A program made the position numbers and the translations under genes. The notes beneath the pieces are model-generated. The model did no database searches, had not been told where the DNA came from, and was given only the letters and a program-made list of their open reading frames with translations. Positions 21,168 to 32,174 of a stretch of DNA of 64,000 bases are shown piece after piece; the first letter of the stretch is position 1; the number at the start of each line of letters is the position of its first letter. Source of the stretch: Pilatotrama ljubarskyi (taxonomy: Eukaryota > Basidiomycota > Agaricomycetes > Polyporales > Polyporaceae); assembly GCA_022385805.1 (NCBI GenBank), contig MU277686.1:107286-171285 (forward strand), given 5' to 3'.

Positions 21168-22949
21168 ATGCCGTCGCTCTCCACCATCCTCACCAGCCTG
21201 GTATGGCTGTACCAAGTGCGCGCCATCGCCGTGCCGTCGAGCCCGCCTTCGAACGCAGCCCCCGTCGATCCCTCTCTCGTCAGCATCTCCATGGAATTCT
21301 TTGCCTTTCCGGGCTACACCCAGCTCAGTGGCACGAATAACTGCCTGGCTAACCTCGCTTCCCTGCGTGGAGCTCAGCCGGCTGTCCGGATTGGCGGTAC
21401 TACTCAGTTAGAGCTGCTGTTCAAATCACCTTGGACGAGAACTTTTTCACTCACAGAAGTGTCTTCTCAGGGACCGCGCGACGTTCGACCCGAACCTGCA
21501 ATCGCCAGTCAACTATACCGTCGCGTCTCCCGCCGATGCGCCTGCTAGTCTGACATACGGCCCGTCCTTCTTCAGTCTGGCGTCGCAGCTGAAGGGCGAC
21601 GTCACCGTCGGGCTCAACCGGCAGCTGAACAACCAGGCCAACTCGCTCTCCGCTGGCTCTCGTGCGAAGCAGAGCATGGGAAACCTCTTCGCTATCGAGC
21701 TTGGGAACGAGCCTGATCGTGCGTGATTCTTGCGGTGGCATGGGGTCGGAATACCGACGTCGTCTTCGAGTGTATGCGAGCAGTTCGCCTATCGCGTCAG
21801 GAACGGGATGGAGTCAGTCGATTGACATCTCGTCGGAGGCAAAGTGGTTCACCGCCATGGCGCCGACCGTGAGCGCAAGCCACTGTTGTCTTCGGGCAGC
21901 CCACGCTCAACGTTTTGATTCTCTCAGCTGGGCAACATCTTCCAGGGCGCGGTCTACTTGTCGTGGAACACCCAGACCCTCGTGTCGAACATTGGCAGCG
22001 CGGCATTGAAGACGATTAAAACAATATCTCGTCATTCCTACCCACAATCGGCATGCGGAGGCGCCAGCACGAACCTCCCAAGCCTGATGAGCCACTCGTA
22101 AGGGTACATGGCGATGCCAAAATGCGTTGTGGCTGACAGTAGCTCGTGCCAGGGGTACCGTGTCCTATGTCAGTCAGTACAAGGCTGAAGCCACCGCTGC
22201 GCACAACACGGGGAAGAAGTTCTTCCTCGGAGAGACCAATTCAGGTGGGTTCATGCTGAGACTGCATCCTCGCGTTGCTACTGCTAATATGGGAACGAGA
22301 TCAGCGACGTGCGGCGGCGGCGGAATCAGCCCCACATTCGGCGCCGGCCTTTGGATTATAGACTATGTCTTACAGAGTGCCCTCATCGGCGTTGACCGTC
22401 TCTACTTCCATCACGGTACCATAGGTAACTGCGTAAGTGCATGCTCGTATATTAAGGCAACAAGGCCGCTCACGGTTACATATCGTGTACCAGGCCTACT
22501 GCTGGTGGGGAGAAAACGTGGTCTTTTCGCCCTACTACGGCGCCGTATTCGTCTCCGAGTTCCTGGGCACCGACGGAGCGAAGGTCGCCATGCTCGACAA
22601 CGGGTCCACAGCTGTCGCCGTCTACGCAGTTTACTCATCAAACGGCGTACCGCTTCGCCTCTTGATCCTGAACTCGAACTACTTCGACGGCACCGGAACG
22701 AGGTCAAGCACGTCCGTCACGTTCAGCGGCCTCTTGACGTCTAGCGAAACAAAGCAAGCGAAACGCCTGACGGCTCCGAACGCGACGTCGCGTGTGGATC
22801 AGGGTGCGGCGGTTACCATTGGTGGGAGTGGCACGTTTGGGACGAACTGCGCGAAGACGGGCGCTGAGCAGACAGAGTCGGTCCCGGTCAGCGGCAACTC
22901 GTTCACGGTCTCGGTGCGGGCCTCAGAGGCGCTGATCGTGTATCTGTAA
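21168..22949 (+). CDS. Secreted glycoside hydrolase family 79 protein
   Basis: Seven exons (21168-21406, 21471-21718, 21771-21868, 21928-22097, 22153-22244, 22305-22432, 22494-22949) encode 476 residues. I chose ATG 21168 because MPSLSTILTSLVWLYQVRAI is a good signal peptide; ATG 21138 would add ten residues before it. Family features are SMEFFAFPGYTQLSGTNNCL, AVRIGGTTQDRATF, IELGNEPD (likely acid/base Glu) and FFLGETNS (likely nucleophile Glu), then GVDRLYFHHGT and a C-terminal beta domain. GH79 enzymes cleave glucuronic acid or methylglucuronic acid from arabinogalactan, heparan-like or related chains. Substrate cannot be read from sequence; a role in trimming plant cell-wall glycans is likely for a wood decayer. 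Confidence 0.9.
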
Positions 22950-23639
22950 CCTTTTAAAGAGGACGTTCTGATTTGTTTCGCCGTCCGGATTTGACTGGGG
23001 TCAAATGAGAGAAGGTGGCGATCCTGTTCAACGTGTAGAAGTGATTCCGCATGGATTCCTGCAAGTCGGAGACTGCACTGCGGTGCAAACCATCCTAGAT
23101 TCTTGCGAGCCAGTGCTCTGCGGCCGACACTCCGCGACGGACGCGTGCCCTGGTGTCGGCGAAAGAGATCGAACTTGGATTGTATGGCGAGAACCACATC
23201 TTAACACTGTCTGCGTGCTCCCGTCAGTATTCGTGGAGACAGTCATATTGTTATCTCCACGACATAACATATTCTCCTTGCAAGATCTCGAGCGCTGTGG
23301 TAAGTGAAAACGGTCGCACTGCCAGTGATCGTGAGTCGGTGAGAGTGAGCACTGTCGAGACTCCGACTCCGACTCCGACTCGAGGTGCACAGTGCCGGGC
23401 GTACGCGTGTGCCCGATGTCGATCGAGATCGTTTGGAGTGCCCGTTATGGTAATCCCACGTGAATCCCACCCACATAGCGCGAACTGCTCCCTAGTGCAT
23501 CTCTGAGCAAAATCCATCCATATATTCGAGCAGCGCCGAGTCGGAGCAACCGTGGACTTCGCTGCCAGTGCGCAAGTGCCGTAACGCCCAGATATATGTT
23601 CCACTCAGCAATTTGCAAACTTGGCGCTAAACCTCTCTG
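22950..23639. other. Gap with a short hexamer repeat
   Basis: About 690 bases between the GH79 gene and the transcription factor. It holds a short run of about four CTCCGA units near 23360-23383. No gene is recognised. Confidence 0.5.
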
Positions 23640-26468
23640 ATGTCTTGCGATTCAACCCAGGACTCGGAGCAGCCACCGCTTGCCTCTACCGATGGGGCCC
23701 CTCAGGGAGCGTCCAGCAGCGCTGCTGTGACTAAGAACGGAAACACGTCGAAGATGCGGTCGCATCGAGGAAATATTCCTACCCTCCCGCAGACAAAGCT
23801 GTGCCCTCTATGCCCTGCCAAGTTCACAAGAACGACTCACCTCAATCGCCACATGAAGACTCGTAAGTCTTGTCTTGCACTAGCTGAGGGTATGTCGACC
23901 AATACTGATGTTATAGACACAAACGAGAGGTTGTATGAGTGCGATGTGAGTATCATCTGTTATGGCCCCTGTCTTCAGCTCATACTCATCCGAATTGATA
24001 GCGTTGTCATGCACAATTCACTCGAAGCGATCTCCTCAGTCGACATAAACGCTCCTGCTGCGCTTCGTAAGCGATTTATCTCTCTGCTACTGTCAAAGCG
24101 TTGCTGATGTCTCTCGCATCTTCACATCATACAGCTCTTTGGCAAATCGCTCGAGACGAAAGTCATGCCAGAGCTGCGCTGACTCAAAGGTCAAGTGCGA
24201 CCTGCAGCAGCCCTGTTCGAGATGCAAGGCGAGAAATCGTGACTGCGTCTACGTGAATGCTGCGCCCGCTGTTTCCGAGGAGAACAGTGCGGTGCCTTCC
24301 AACAGCTCTCCGGAGGCGGCACAAACCGAGAGCCCAACAGACTCGTCATCTCAAACTCAAGGAGACTCTCCGAAGGAGTCGAGCCCCACAGCGCACAATT
24401 CGGATGGCGCGCAGTCCTGCTCCTCTTTACCCGAGTCGTCAGCGGTTGCTCCTGTACTCGCACCCTTCTCTACATCAGCTGACGTTTCCTCTGAGGACCC
24501 CTCCCCTAATCAGCCCTCCGACGTTTTGCCAGATCCGACGTTCCCACCATCCTCCCTTGTCCCCACCAGCGAACTTCTTACAGTGTCAAGTGGGCAGTCG
24601 ACCCAGGAGAGGTCTTACCTCAGCGAATTATTCTCCAGCCAAATGTACGACGACCTCTTCTCCGACCTCTTCACCTCCAGTTTCGACAAGAATCCGACAA
24701 TACCGGGACAGCACTTCCATGCAGACTCAACCAACGTTCTGATCGACCGGTTGATGATGACAGGAATCGGGCCAGTGCCATCAGGAGACGTCTTCTACGA
24801 TGCGCCTGCGCAGCTCGCCATCTACGACTCGGCGCCGCCCAACCCTTCATACTCTCTCGATGGCTTCGGGAGTTTCTTGCCCAACGAAGCCCCACAACCT
24901 AGTATCCCTAAGCCCATTCCTACTGGGCAGCCTTCGCCAGCCGAGCTCAACCAGTACTGTACGTGTATCTCTTTCGAGTGGACCTCTCCATGTGTCCAGC
25001 TAGCAGCCGTTCTGAACACATTGCGTTCGTTTCAGTCATCCACTTTATCACGACCTTTGCGTGGCACTCGCCAGTTATCCACCTCCCCACGTTGCTCCAG
25101 GAACCCAGGCTCCCTGTCCTGTTAACCGCCATGCAAGCATGCGGTGCAATGTATGCGCGTACTCCTACCGCCGACAAGTTCATTGACAGCGTCCTCGCCA
25201 CCGCACGCGATGAAATCATTGCTGACCTGGTGAGTGGGATCTGCGACATGAGAAAATATACGCCATGGTGACCAATACACACCTGCAGTCTTCCAACAAT
25301 AAGAGTTACGACGAGATCACCCAGCTCACGCAGGCGTCCACTCTCATCCAAACCATCGGGCTATTCCACCGCGATCCTGCGCAGCGCGCGAAGTCTAACG
25401 TCTATCACGGCATGACCGTCATGGTAGGCTTCAGTTTCTGTATGTTCTGTCGCCATGGTGACTGATGATCCCCACTAGATGCTGCGTATGTGTGGTTATG
25501 TTACCAAGACGCGAGACTGGAAGTACGAGGATATCGACTTTACGGATCCAGCCGCCGTTGAGCGGGCATGGCAAAGATGGGTACGGCACGAGTCAGCGAA
25601 GAGGTGAGTCAAATCTCCGACGCTTGACGTGAAGCTGCGAGGCTTGGGCGCTGATGGGCTGCATAGGGCCATCTGGTTGTGCTACCTGCACGACTGCGTC
25701 CACGCCATATACTTCAACCTCTCGCCAACGTTCCGCACGGAGCAGTTCACGCTAGGCTTTCCCTCCGAGGACGGCCTCTGGACGGCCAAGAACGCGACCG
25801 AATGGGCAATGCTCCTCCAGACCCCCTCGCCCTACGGCTCGATCGAAGTGCGACTCTGCGGCCTCTACCTCAAGGCGCTCTACTTCTACCTGACCCAAAA
25901 CAACCCGGACAACGGCCCGCGGCCGTTCAACGTCTCGCCCTTCGCGCACTTCATCATGATTCACGCGATGATGCGCAAGCTGTTCGAGATGTACCTCCGC
26001 GACCGCTTGCACTTCGCTCAGGTCGACAGCGACGGGGCCGGCGGCGCGCGGCCGAAGATCAACCCGCACTTCGTCGACCGCGACCGCGCGTTCCACGTAC
26101 AGATCCTCCTGCATTACTGGCTGCAGAGCTGGCAAAACTCACCGGAGACGCCGCGCGACGTGCCGGAGCAGCAGCAGCGCTTCTGCTTTAATGCGCTCCC
26201 GTTCTACTGGCTCGCGCAGGTCGGGCTCGTCGCGTACCAGGAGGGCCTCCCGCCGTTCGACCCGGACGGGACGTACATCACCTCGCACGATGCGAAGTTC
26301 GCGCTGATAAAGAAGTGGGAGCGGCACATACGCAAGTTTTTGGCGAGTGGGGAGCAGACCCCGACGAAGTTCTGGGACGAGGTGATGAAGATCAGGATCG
26401 AGTCGTGGCAAGCGGAGACGGGCTTCGAGTACGAGCATCTCCTGGGGTACTTCCAGAGGAATGACTGA
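23640..26468 (+). CDS. Transcription factor with C2H2 and Zn2Cys6 zinc fingers
   Basis: Eight exons (23640-23862, 23917-23945, 24002-24066, 24135-24958, 25036-25229, 25289-25423, 25479-25603, 25667-26468) encode 798 residues. Residues about 58-105 hold two zinc fingers, CPLCPAKFTRTTHLNRHMKT and then CDRCHAQFTRSDLLSRHKRS, whose last ligand is Cys rather than His. A Zn2Cys6 cluster follows at once (CQSCADSKVKCDLQQPCSRC, then KARNRDC). A long Ser/Pro-rich acidic stretch (about 140-380) may be an activation region. The C-terminal half is a fungal-specific regulatory domain (HSPVIHLPTLL, IQTIGLFHRD, HDCVHAIYFNL). It should bind DNA in the nucleus as a pathway regulator; targets are unknown. The 29-base exon 2 and 65-base exon 3 are required to complete the fingers. 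Confidence 0.92.
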
Positions 26469-27495
26469 GAGAGTCGCGGGGGCATGTCGATAAAGAGGCA
26501 TCTATCGCTCAGGGTCCTCTATTCCACCACTTGTACGCTATATGTGATGATTTGCTTATCCCCACTGGGAGTGGGCCCATGCCGCGGACCCACTCCGTGC
26601 GCCGACCGTGACGAGCACTGGAGACCGGCGGCCGAAAGGCTCCTGGCAGTTGTCCATGCGCTCCTTTTTGTCAGCCTCTGACCCACACGTCGATCCGCAA
26701 TTCAGCGACGGTCATGAGCATTGACTGAGACGTCCGGACTTGAATTCTGCACGAGGTTCTAACTTCTGCACGCGGCACTAGGTTGCGAGCGCTTAGGGGC
26801 CATGCCGGGCAGTCTTGCAGGTTGTCTTCAACCTATATTGATCACATGAACTTGCAGTACTATGACTGACTTCTTCCTCGACTGCAGACAGTGCTGGGTT
26901 GTAAGTTGCAGGCAACCCAAGACATAGGTATGTAGGTCGCGGAAGGTCTGTATTCGTTCGAGCATAACGTTCTGAACCACGAGATGGTGGCAGGCTAGCC
27001 TGCAACAAATTTTGCCTGCTCAGGCCTACTCAAGTTCTCGAGCTTGTGAAGATAAGCGTTTCGAATCCTGATGTATACTCATCATGCATTGCTCGCATGA
27101 ACAGTCTGGGTCATATAGCGAGGTCGGCAAAGCAGGCGCAGCGCCCTGCGACAAGCACTTAGCAGGGAGACTCGCACTCCAGCGGTGCTCTTACCCCGTT
27201 TGCAGCTGATACGCGGCTGTCGGAGATCAACCGCAGGGTGCGGAGTCCCTTGGGGTTCGACACACCTTCTGTCAGATCTTTGCAATTTTACGGCGGCTCT
27301 CCAAGTTGCCAAGCGACTCAAGCAGCCGAGCTTTGCTCCGACTCTTCCGAGTCGGCGGCGCTTGTCGGTAGCGAAGACGGCTACTTTACCCGTGGCGGCG
27401 CACGGAAGTGAGGCTATGTACAGCCTTCTCATCCCTGTCCTCACCCTGGCGACCTGCGCAACAGCGACATGTTACTGGACCGTGAACTAGTCTGA
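26469..27495. other. Gap between transcription factor and fucosyltransferase-like gene
   Basis: About 1 kb. A GC-rich imperfect inverted repeat (CCCACTGGGAGTGGG... then GCGGACCCACTCCG, near 26560-26600) lies just after the transcription factor and may act in 3' end formation. No gene is recognised. Confidence 0.45.
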
Positions 27496-29235
27496 ATGCT
27501 TGACTGTCTGGACTATCGGTCTGCTGCGAGGAGACGCTACTTCTTTGTGGCGGGCCTCACATTCGTTCTTGCATGCTACTTTCTCGCCAGGGAGGCGTAC
27601 ACTCTCGCTCTCTTGCCTGGGCCGGTTCCCGTGCCACCACCCTCTGACGACGCTTCTGAGGAGCCTACACACGCAGAGCTATCTCAGGTTCTTCCACCCG
27701 TATATTCTGCTTTTCATGATGCCGAGTTGCGGCTACCTCAGCAAGACTGGTCACGGACGGAGCCTGCGGTCGACGAGAAGTTCTTCTTCGTTGCCGGACA
27801 TACAAGAGGTTGGTGACCACTCGCCGGTGCGCGTGCTGCGTCATTCCCTCAAGCTTGAGTCTGAATCCACTCCTGCAGCTCTAGGTTGGGGCAATGCAGT
27901 CCAGGAACACATCGTGAACGCATATCTGGCCTACAAAGCTGGTCGATCGTGCGTACAAACCTGCGCAAATGTGACTGCGCTCTAACAGTCTCACAGGTTC
28001 GTCTTCGGTAACTTCACCTGGAATGACGACGGGTCTCTGTACTCTGACTACGAAGGCACTGGGAAGATGATTCCCTCACAGATCCCGTACTCTGTCTTGT
28101 TGCATGGTACGACAAGACTGGGCATGTACCACACGGCTCTTACTGACATTGAGCGAACAGGGCCAATTGTGGGTGACCGATTCCCGCCAGGCATCCACGC
28201 GCCACTTGCTGTCACAAAGGACTACTTCGATCATCTCTGTCCTACGAAGCGTGATTTGCTTCGAGAGGACATTCACGCGAACCTATCATCCCCGAACTCG
28301 GTAGCGGAGATTACCGAGAAATGGGTGTCAGTCCTCCAGAGCATCGAAGAGCCGTGCGTGCAGTCGGCTAAGAGCTCAGGTCCCATATACAGTCATCACG
28401 AGTGCGTCCTCTCCGTCTTTGTTCTGGTGCCATCCTGATCCTCCTTGTAGTGTCTGGGGAGTTCGGACCTCCCTGTTGGATGTATGGCCGGACTTGCGGC
28501 GTTCTCCGTTCATAACCCATTTCGAGTGGTCGCCTTTGGTCGAATACGCGTTCGACATCAACCGCGACCTCTTCCTCCCAGCCGATACCGATCAGCCTCA
28601 CCTCTCCGGTCGGCCCTTCACCACGAATCACGATCGATACACTGAGATCCCCGGGCTCATGGTTATCCACGTACGTCGCGGCGACTACGAGACGCACTGT
28701 AGGACGCTCGCGATGTGGTCCGAGGACTTCGTCAGCGTGAACGCGTTCCCGGAGATGATGGACCAATTTACCGTGCCGCCGCACGAGCAATGGGGGAACA
28801 ACACCGTGGAGAACATCGAGATATACCGAAAGCGCTGCCTTCCCACCATTGAGGAGATCACTAGGAAGGTCGAGGAGGTGAGGGCGACGCCCGCTGCACA
28901 GGGCGTGCGGAGGCTCTATATCATGACGAACGGCCGGCCGGAGTACATCCGTGAACTCAAGGACGCGTTGATGGCTGCTGGACATTGGGAGATGATCACC
29001 AGTAGTCGGGACCTCGTGCTCACCTTGGAGCAGAGATATATCTCGCAGGCAGTCGACTTGCTGGTTGCTCAGCGAGCGCAGATCCTCCTGGGCAATGGCG
29101 TAAGCACTTGACATTTTGTATGGTGAAACATGTTCATGCTGACCATCCCTCCCGCAGTTCTCGACGCTGACGTCTAACGCAGTCATGATGCGGTTGGCGA
29201 ACGGTTTTCGTACGGACAGCACACGGTTCTGGTAG
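27496..29235 (+). CDS. GDP-fucose O-fucosyltransferase-like type II membrane protein
   Basis: Six exons (27496-27808, 27885-27948, 27997-28106, 28161-28401, 28451-29099, 29158-29235) encode 484 residues. A short cytosolic head (MLDCLDYRSAARRR) is followed by a membrane anchor, YFFVAGLTFVLACYFLA, and a Pro-rich stem, as in Golgi glycosyltransferases. The lumenal part begins FFFVAGHTRGWGNAVQEHI, has the arginine-bearing MVIHVRRGDYETH that binds the sugar nucleotide in this fold, and ends GNGFSTLTSNAVMMRLANG, typical of the O-fucosyltransferase superfamily. It probably transfers fucose or a related sugar to protein or glycan; donor and acceptor are not established in basidiomycetes. It converges on the GH5 gene with about 300 bases between the stops. 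Confidence 0.82.
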
Positions 29236-29529
29236 TCTACTCGCCACCGCGACACTTGCTAGATCTTGCATATTACCCTTATTGTAATATAGACATAATG
29301 ATAACAGTCCACTAACAGTCCACATGTACAGCCGCTTACAGTCGAGAGAGGTCCCTTGTTGTACACCGGACATCCTGCGAAGCAGCGCAACTATGTAAGG
29401 TGATCCGGTAGCGAGCGATAGCACCACGAAAGCCGGTAGCAGGGGTATATACTGCATCTGAGCGTGTCCGAAGTAAATGAGCGACGAGGAGAAAAAGCCT
29501 GGCATCCTTGTGATCGCAGCCTACGCAGG

Positions 29530-32174
29530 TTATGCAGCAGCAGTGGGACCAGGAAGACAGCCGGACAGCGGAATCTGCGCGTTGATCGCATCCCAAGCAT
29601 TGGGATACGCGCATCCGGAGATAGGAGTGACAGCGGGGGCCGTGTCCTGGGCGTCGAACCACCCATTGCCCGCGCTGACCGTGGGCGTGACGCTCGCGCT
29701 CGCGGTCATAGACTGCGGAGGGAGCGTCACGACCGTCCCAGTGCTCGTGTACTGCGGGAGGATGCTCGCGCTCTCAGTCGGAACATGCGAGAACACCGGG
29801 GGCCAGGGTTGGACACTCGCCGTCGCTGCGGAGGCAATCGTGCCAGCGCCAGGGCCGCCGGTCTGCCAGGGCTGGAAGTTCCCGTCGAAGGGCTGCCCGG
29901 CAACGCCGAGACTTGCGCACATGCCGCTCGCAGTGCGCGGGTCCTTGGGCATCCAGCCACCCTCGAGGCCTAGCTTGTAGGACCAGAGCGGCGCCTGGAC
30001 GGTGTTGGTCGTGCTCGACTCGCCGATCTTCCAAGTCCAGAAGAAAAAGTCGCCGAGTGCGTCCATGGAGGCGAGCGCGAAGTTGAGGAGACCCTGCTTG
30101 TTGGCGTCCGACCATTGGGAGGCGTCCATCCAGTACCCGCAGTCGGGGCCGTAGTGCGCGTCGACGCCGACACCGACGACCCAAAGCCCGCAGTCGTTAA
30201 TCGCGTTGCTGAACTCGCCTGCGACGGTGATGCCGAAGTTCTTACGGCTAAGATACGATGCGGTGAGCTCCTATACGGACACCATAAAGATATGACTGTA
30301 CCTGTTGTTCATCGAAGCACCCCAGGCGTTGCACGCCTGCTTCGGCCACTTGCCGCCCATCATAGTCCCGTTTGCACCATCCGCTGTCACATTGACAGGC
30401 TCTCGATTCGCTTGGCCGTCGAAAGCGAAGTATGGGTGGTCATCTGTCGCGCATACACGTGGCTCGTCAACGTGCTCGGGACGAAGAACGAGTTGCCGTC
30501 GTAGGACATACCGATGATGATCCGGTCCGCCCCCGGCAGGAAGTTCGCCCAGTTCGTCAAGGAGTCGAAGCCGTCGTGGAAGGAGATCATAGGACCGTTC
30601 CCTTCGCCGGTGCCTGTAATGCTGCGCACCATCTCGTACGCACGGAGGTAGCTGGTCGCGATAGCGACAAATGCTCCTCAGCTTGTATTGCTGACAGGAT
30701 TAAAGAGCATATGCTTACAAGGACTCGATGGGTGGGCGACCGATCGTGCCCATGAACGGTTCATTGAGAATGCCGAATATCTGGACGACGTCCTTGTACT
30801 CAGGCTACACGAACGACTGTCAGACAACACTCTGTGAACAAGGCCTGACGAGCACGAACTTGAGAGATGAATTCGGCAATGGTGCGGATGTAGTCAAGGG
30901 AGCGTTCTGCGTTGGCAAGACCCATTGGCCCGTTGAGCCAGTTAAGGGAGCCGAGCTTGCCCGAATGGTTGTAGCCTGCATAGACGAGCGATGAGCAAGG
31001 TTCACGCTGGACCTGCAGCAGACGGACAAACCATTCTGCGACCCGGGAATGGTGTGCAAGTCAAGCAGAACCCTTAAGCCATATTTGCGCGCCCAGCCGA
31101 TGAGACGGAGAATGTATCTAGACAATAAGCGTCAGCAGATGCTCCAAAGACGAGGAAAGTTTCCGCTCACTTCCAGCACGTCCTTGCCAAGAACGGCTCA
31201 GCGACCGTTTGGCCCTGCCCGTCAACGCCGACGTTTGACCATGTCTCGATCGCCCAGAATGGTATGGGCACGCGGATCCAGTTCAGACCCGCGCCAGCAA
31301 TCTGCGCGATGTCCTCCTCCGTGATGAAGGTGTCATAATGGTTCTCCATGACCTCCTGAAGCTGCCCCTTAGATGCGAGGATGGTGGAGAGCGTCCACTC
31401 GTCTACTGCACCGGGATTCGCCTCGAAGAGCGCCGGGACGATGAAGGGTTCCGGCACGAAGAGACCGCCGATGTTGACGCCGTTGATGCGGTCCTGGCCC
31501 CACTTCCAGCTCTCGTTCAGGGGAGGTGTCCATGAGTTCGGGCGGGCGGAGTTGTCGAAGGGGTTGGCAGGGTTTGAAACCCCTGGTCAACGCGTGAACA
31601 AGTCAGCATGTCTTCCGTGCGGTGTCAAGACAGGTCCAAGCACGGCGCATACAGCAGCAGTGGTCCTTTAAGCGAACGGAAGGCTTGACTTACAGTATCC
31701 ACCAAATGAGTTGTTATAAAGGAACGTAGTGCCGTCTTCCTTGGTCACAATGCTGCCGTCCCCGCCGATCCGGATTGCTGCCTGCGCGGCCGCAGTATTG
31801 GTAGAATTGCTCGAAGAGCCACCAGACGTGCTGTCCTTATGTTTCGGTTTGATCACGAGGAAGTACAGAGGGATCACGACTGCCGCCGCGACCACTACAA
31901 TCAGGACAATCCAGAACCAGAGGGTCTTATAGAAAGGCCGCCTTTGGCGCTTCGGTTCAGCGAGGTAGTCGCCCTCTTTGCCTAGAGGGCTGCGGTCGTA
32001 ATGGGCGGGAGCATCCAGGAGAGGCGCAAACTCGCGAGGAATCGAAGTGAGAGACTCTTTGGGTAGGCTCGATTCAGGGTGAATATACGGAGATGCATGC
32101 AAAGTGGCCTGGGACCCGCCGGCTACATCTTGAGGAAACTGGCCTTGGCCATATGGGTCGAAGTGGGAAGACAT
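29530..32174 (-). CDS. Membrane-anchored exo-beta-1,3-glucanase, GH5
   Basis: Eight exons (32174-31694, 31582-31171, 31117-31032, 30975-30860, 30804-30719, 30651-30512, 30443-30302, 30247-29530) encode 726 residues. Residues 1-77 are a disordered cytosolic tail. A basic stop (KRQRRPFYK) leads into the membrane anchor WFWIVLIVVVAAAVVIPLYF, followed by a Ser/Asn linker. The catalytic GH5 domain carries GLNWIRVPIPFWAIE, VLLDLHTIPGSQNG, the acid/base glutamate in GILNEPFMG, HPYFAFDGQ and the nucleophile glutamate in TVAGEFSNAINDCG, then FFFWTWKIG. The layout matches fungal ExgD-type plasma-membrane exo-1,3-glucanases that remodel cell-wall beta-glucan. The C-terminal 100 residues are Ser/Thr/Pro-rich. 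Confidence 0.92.
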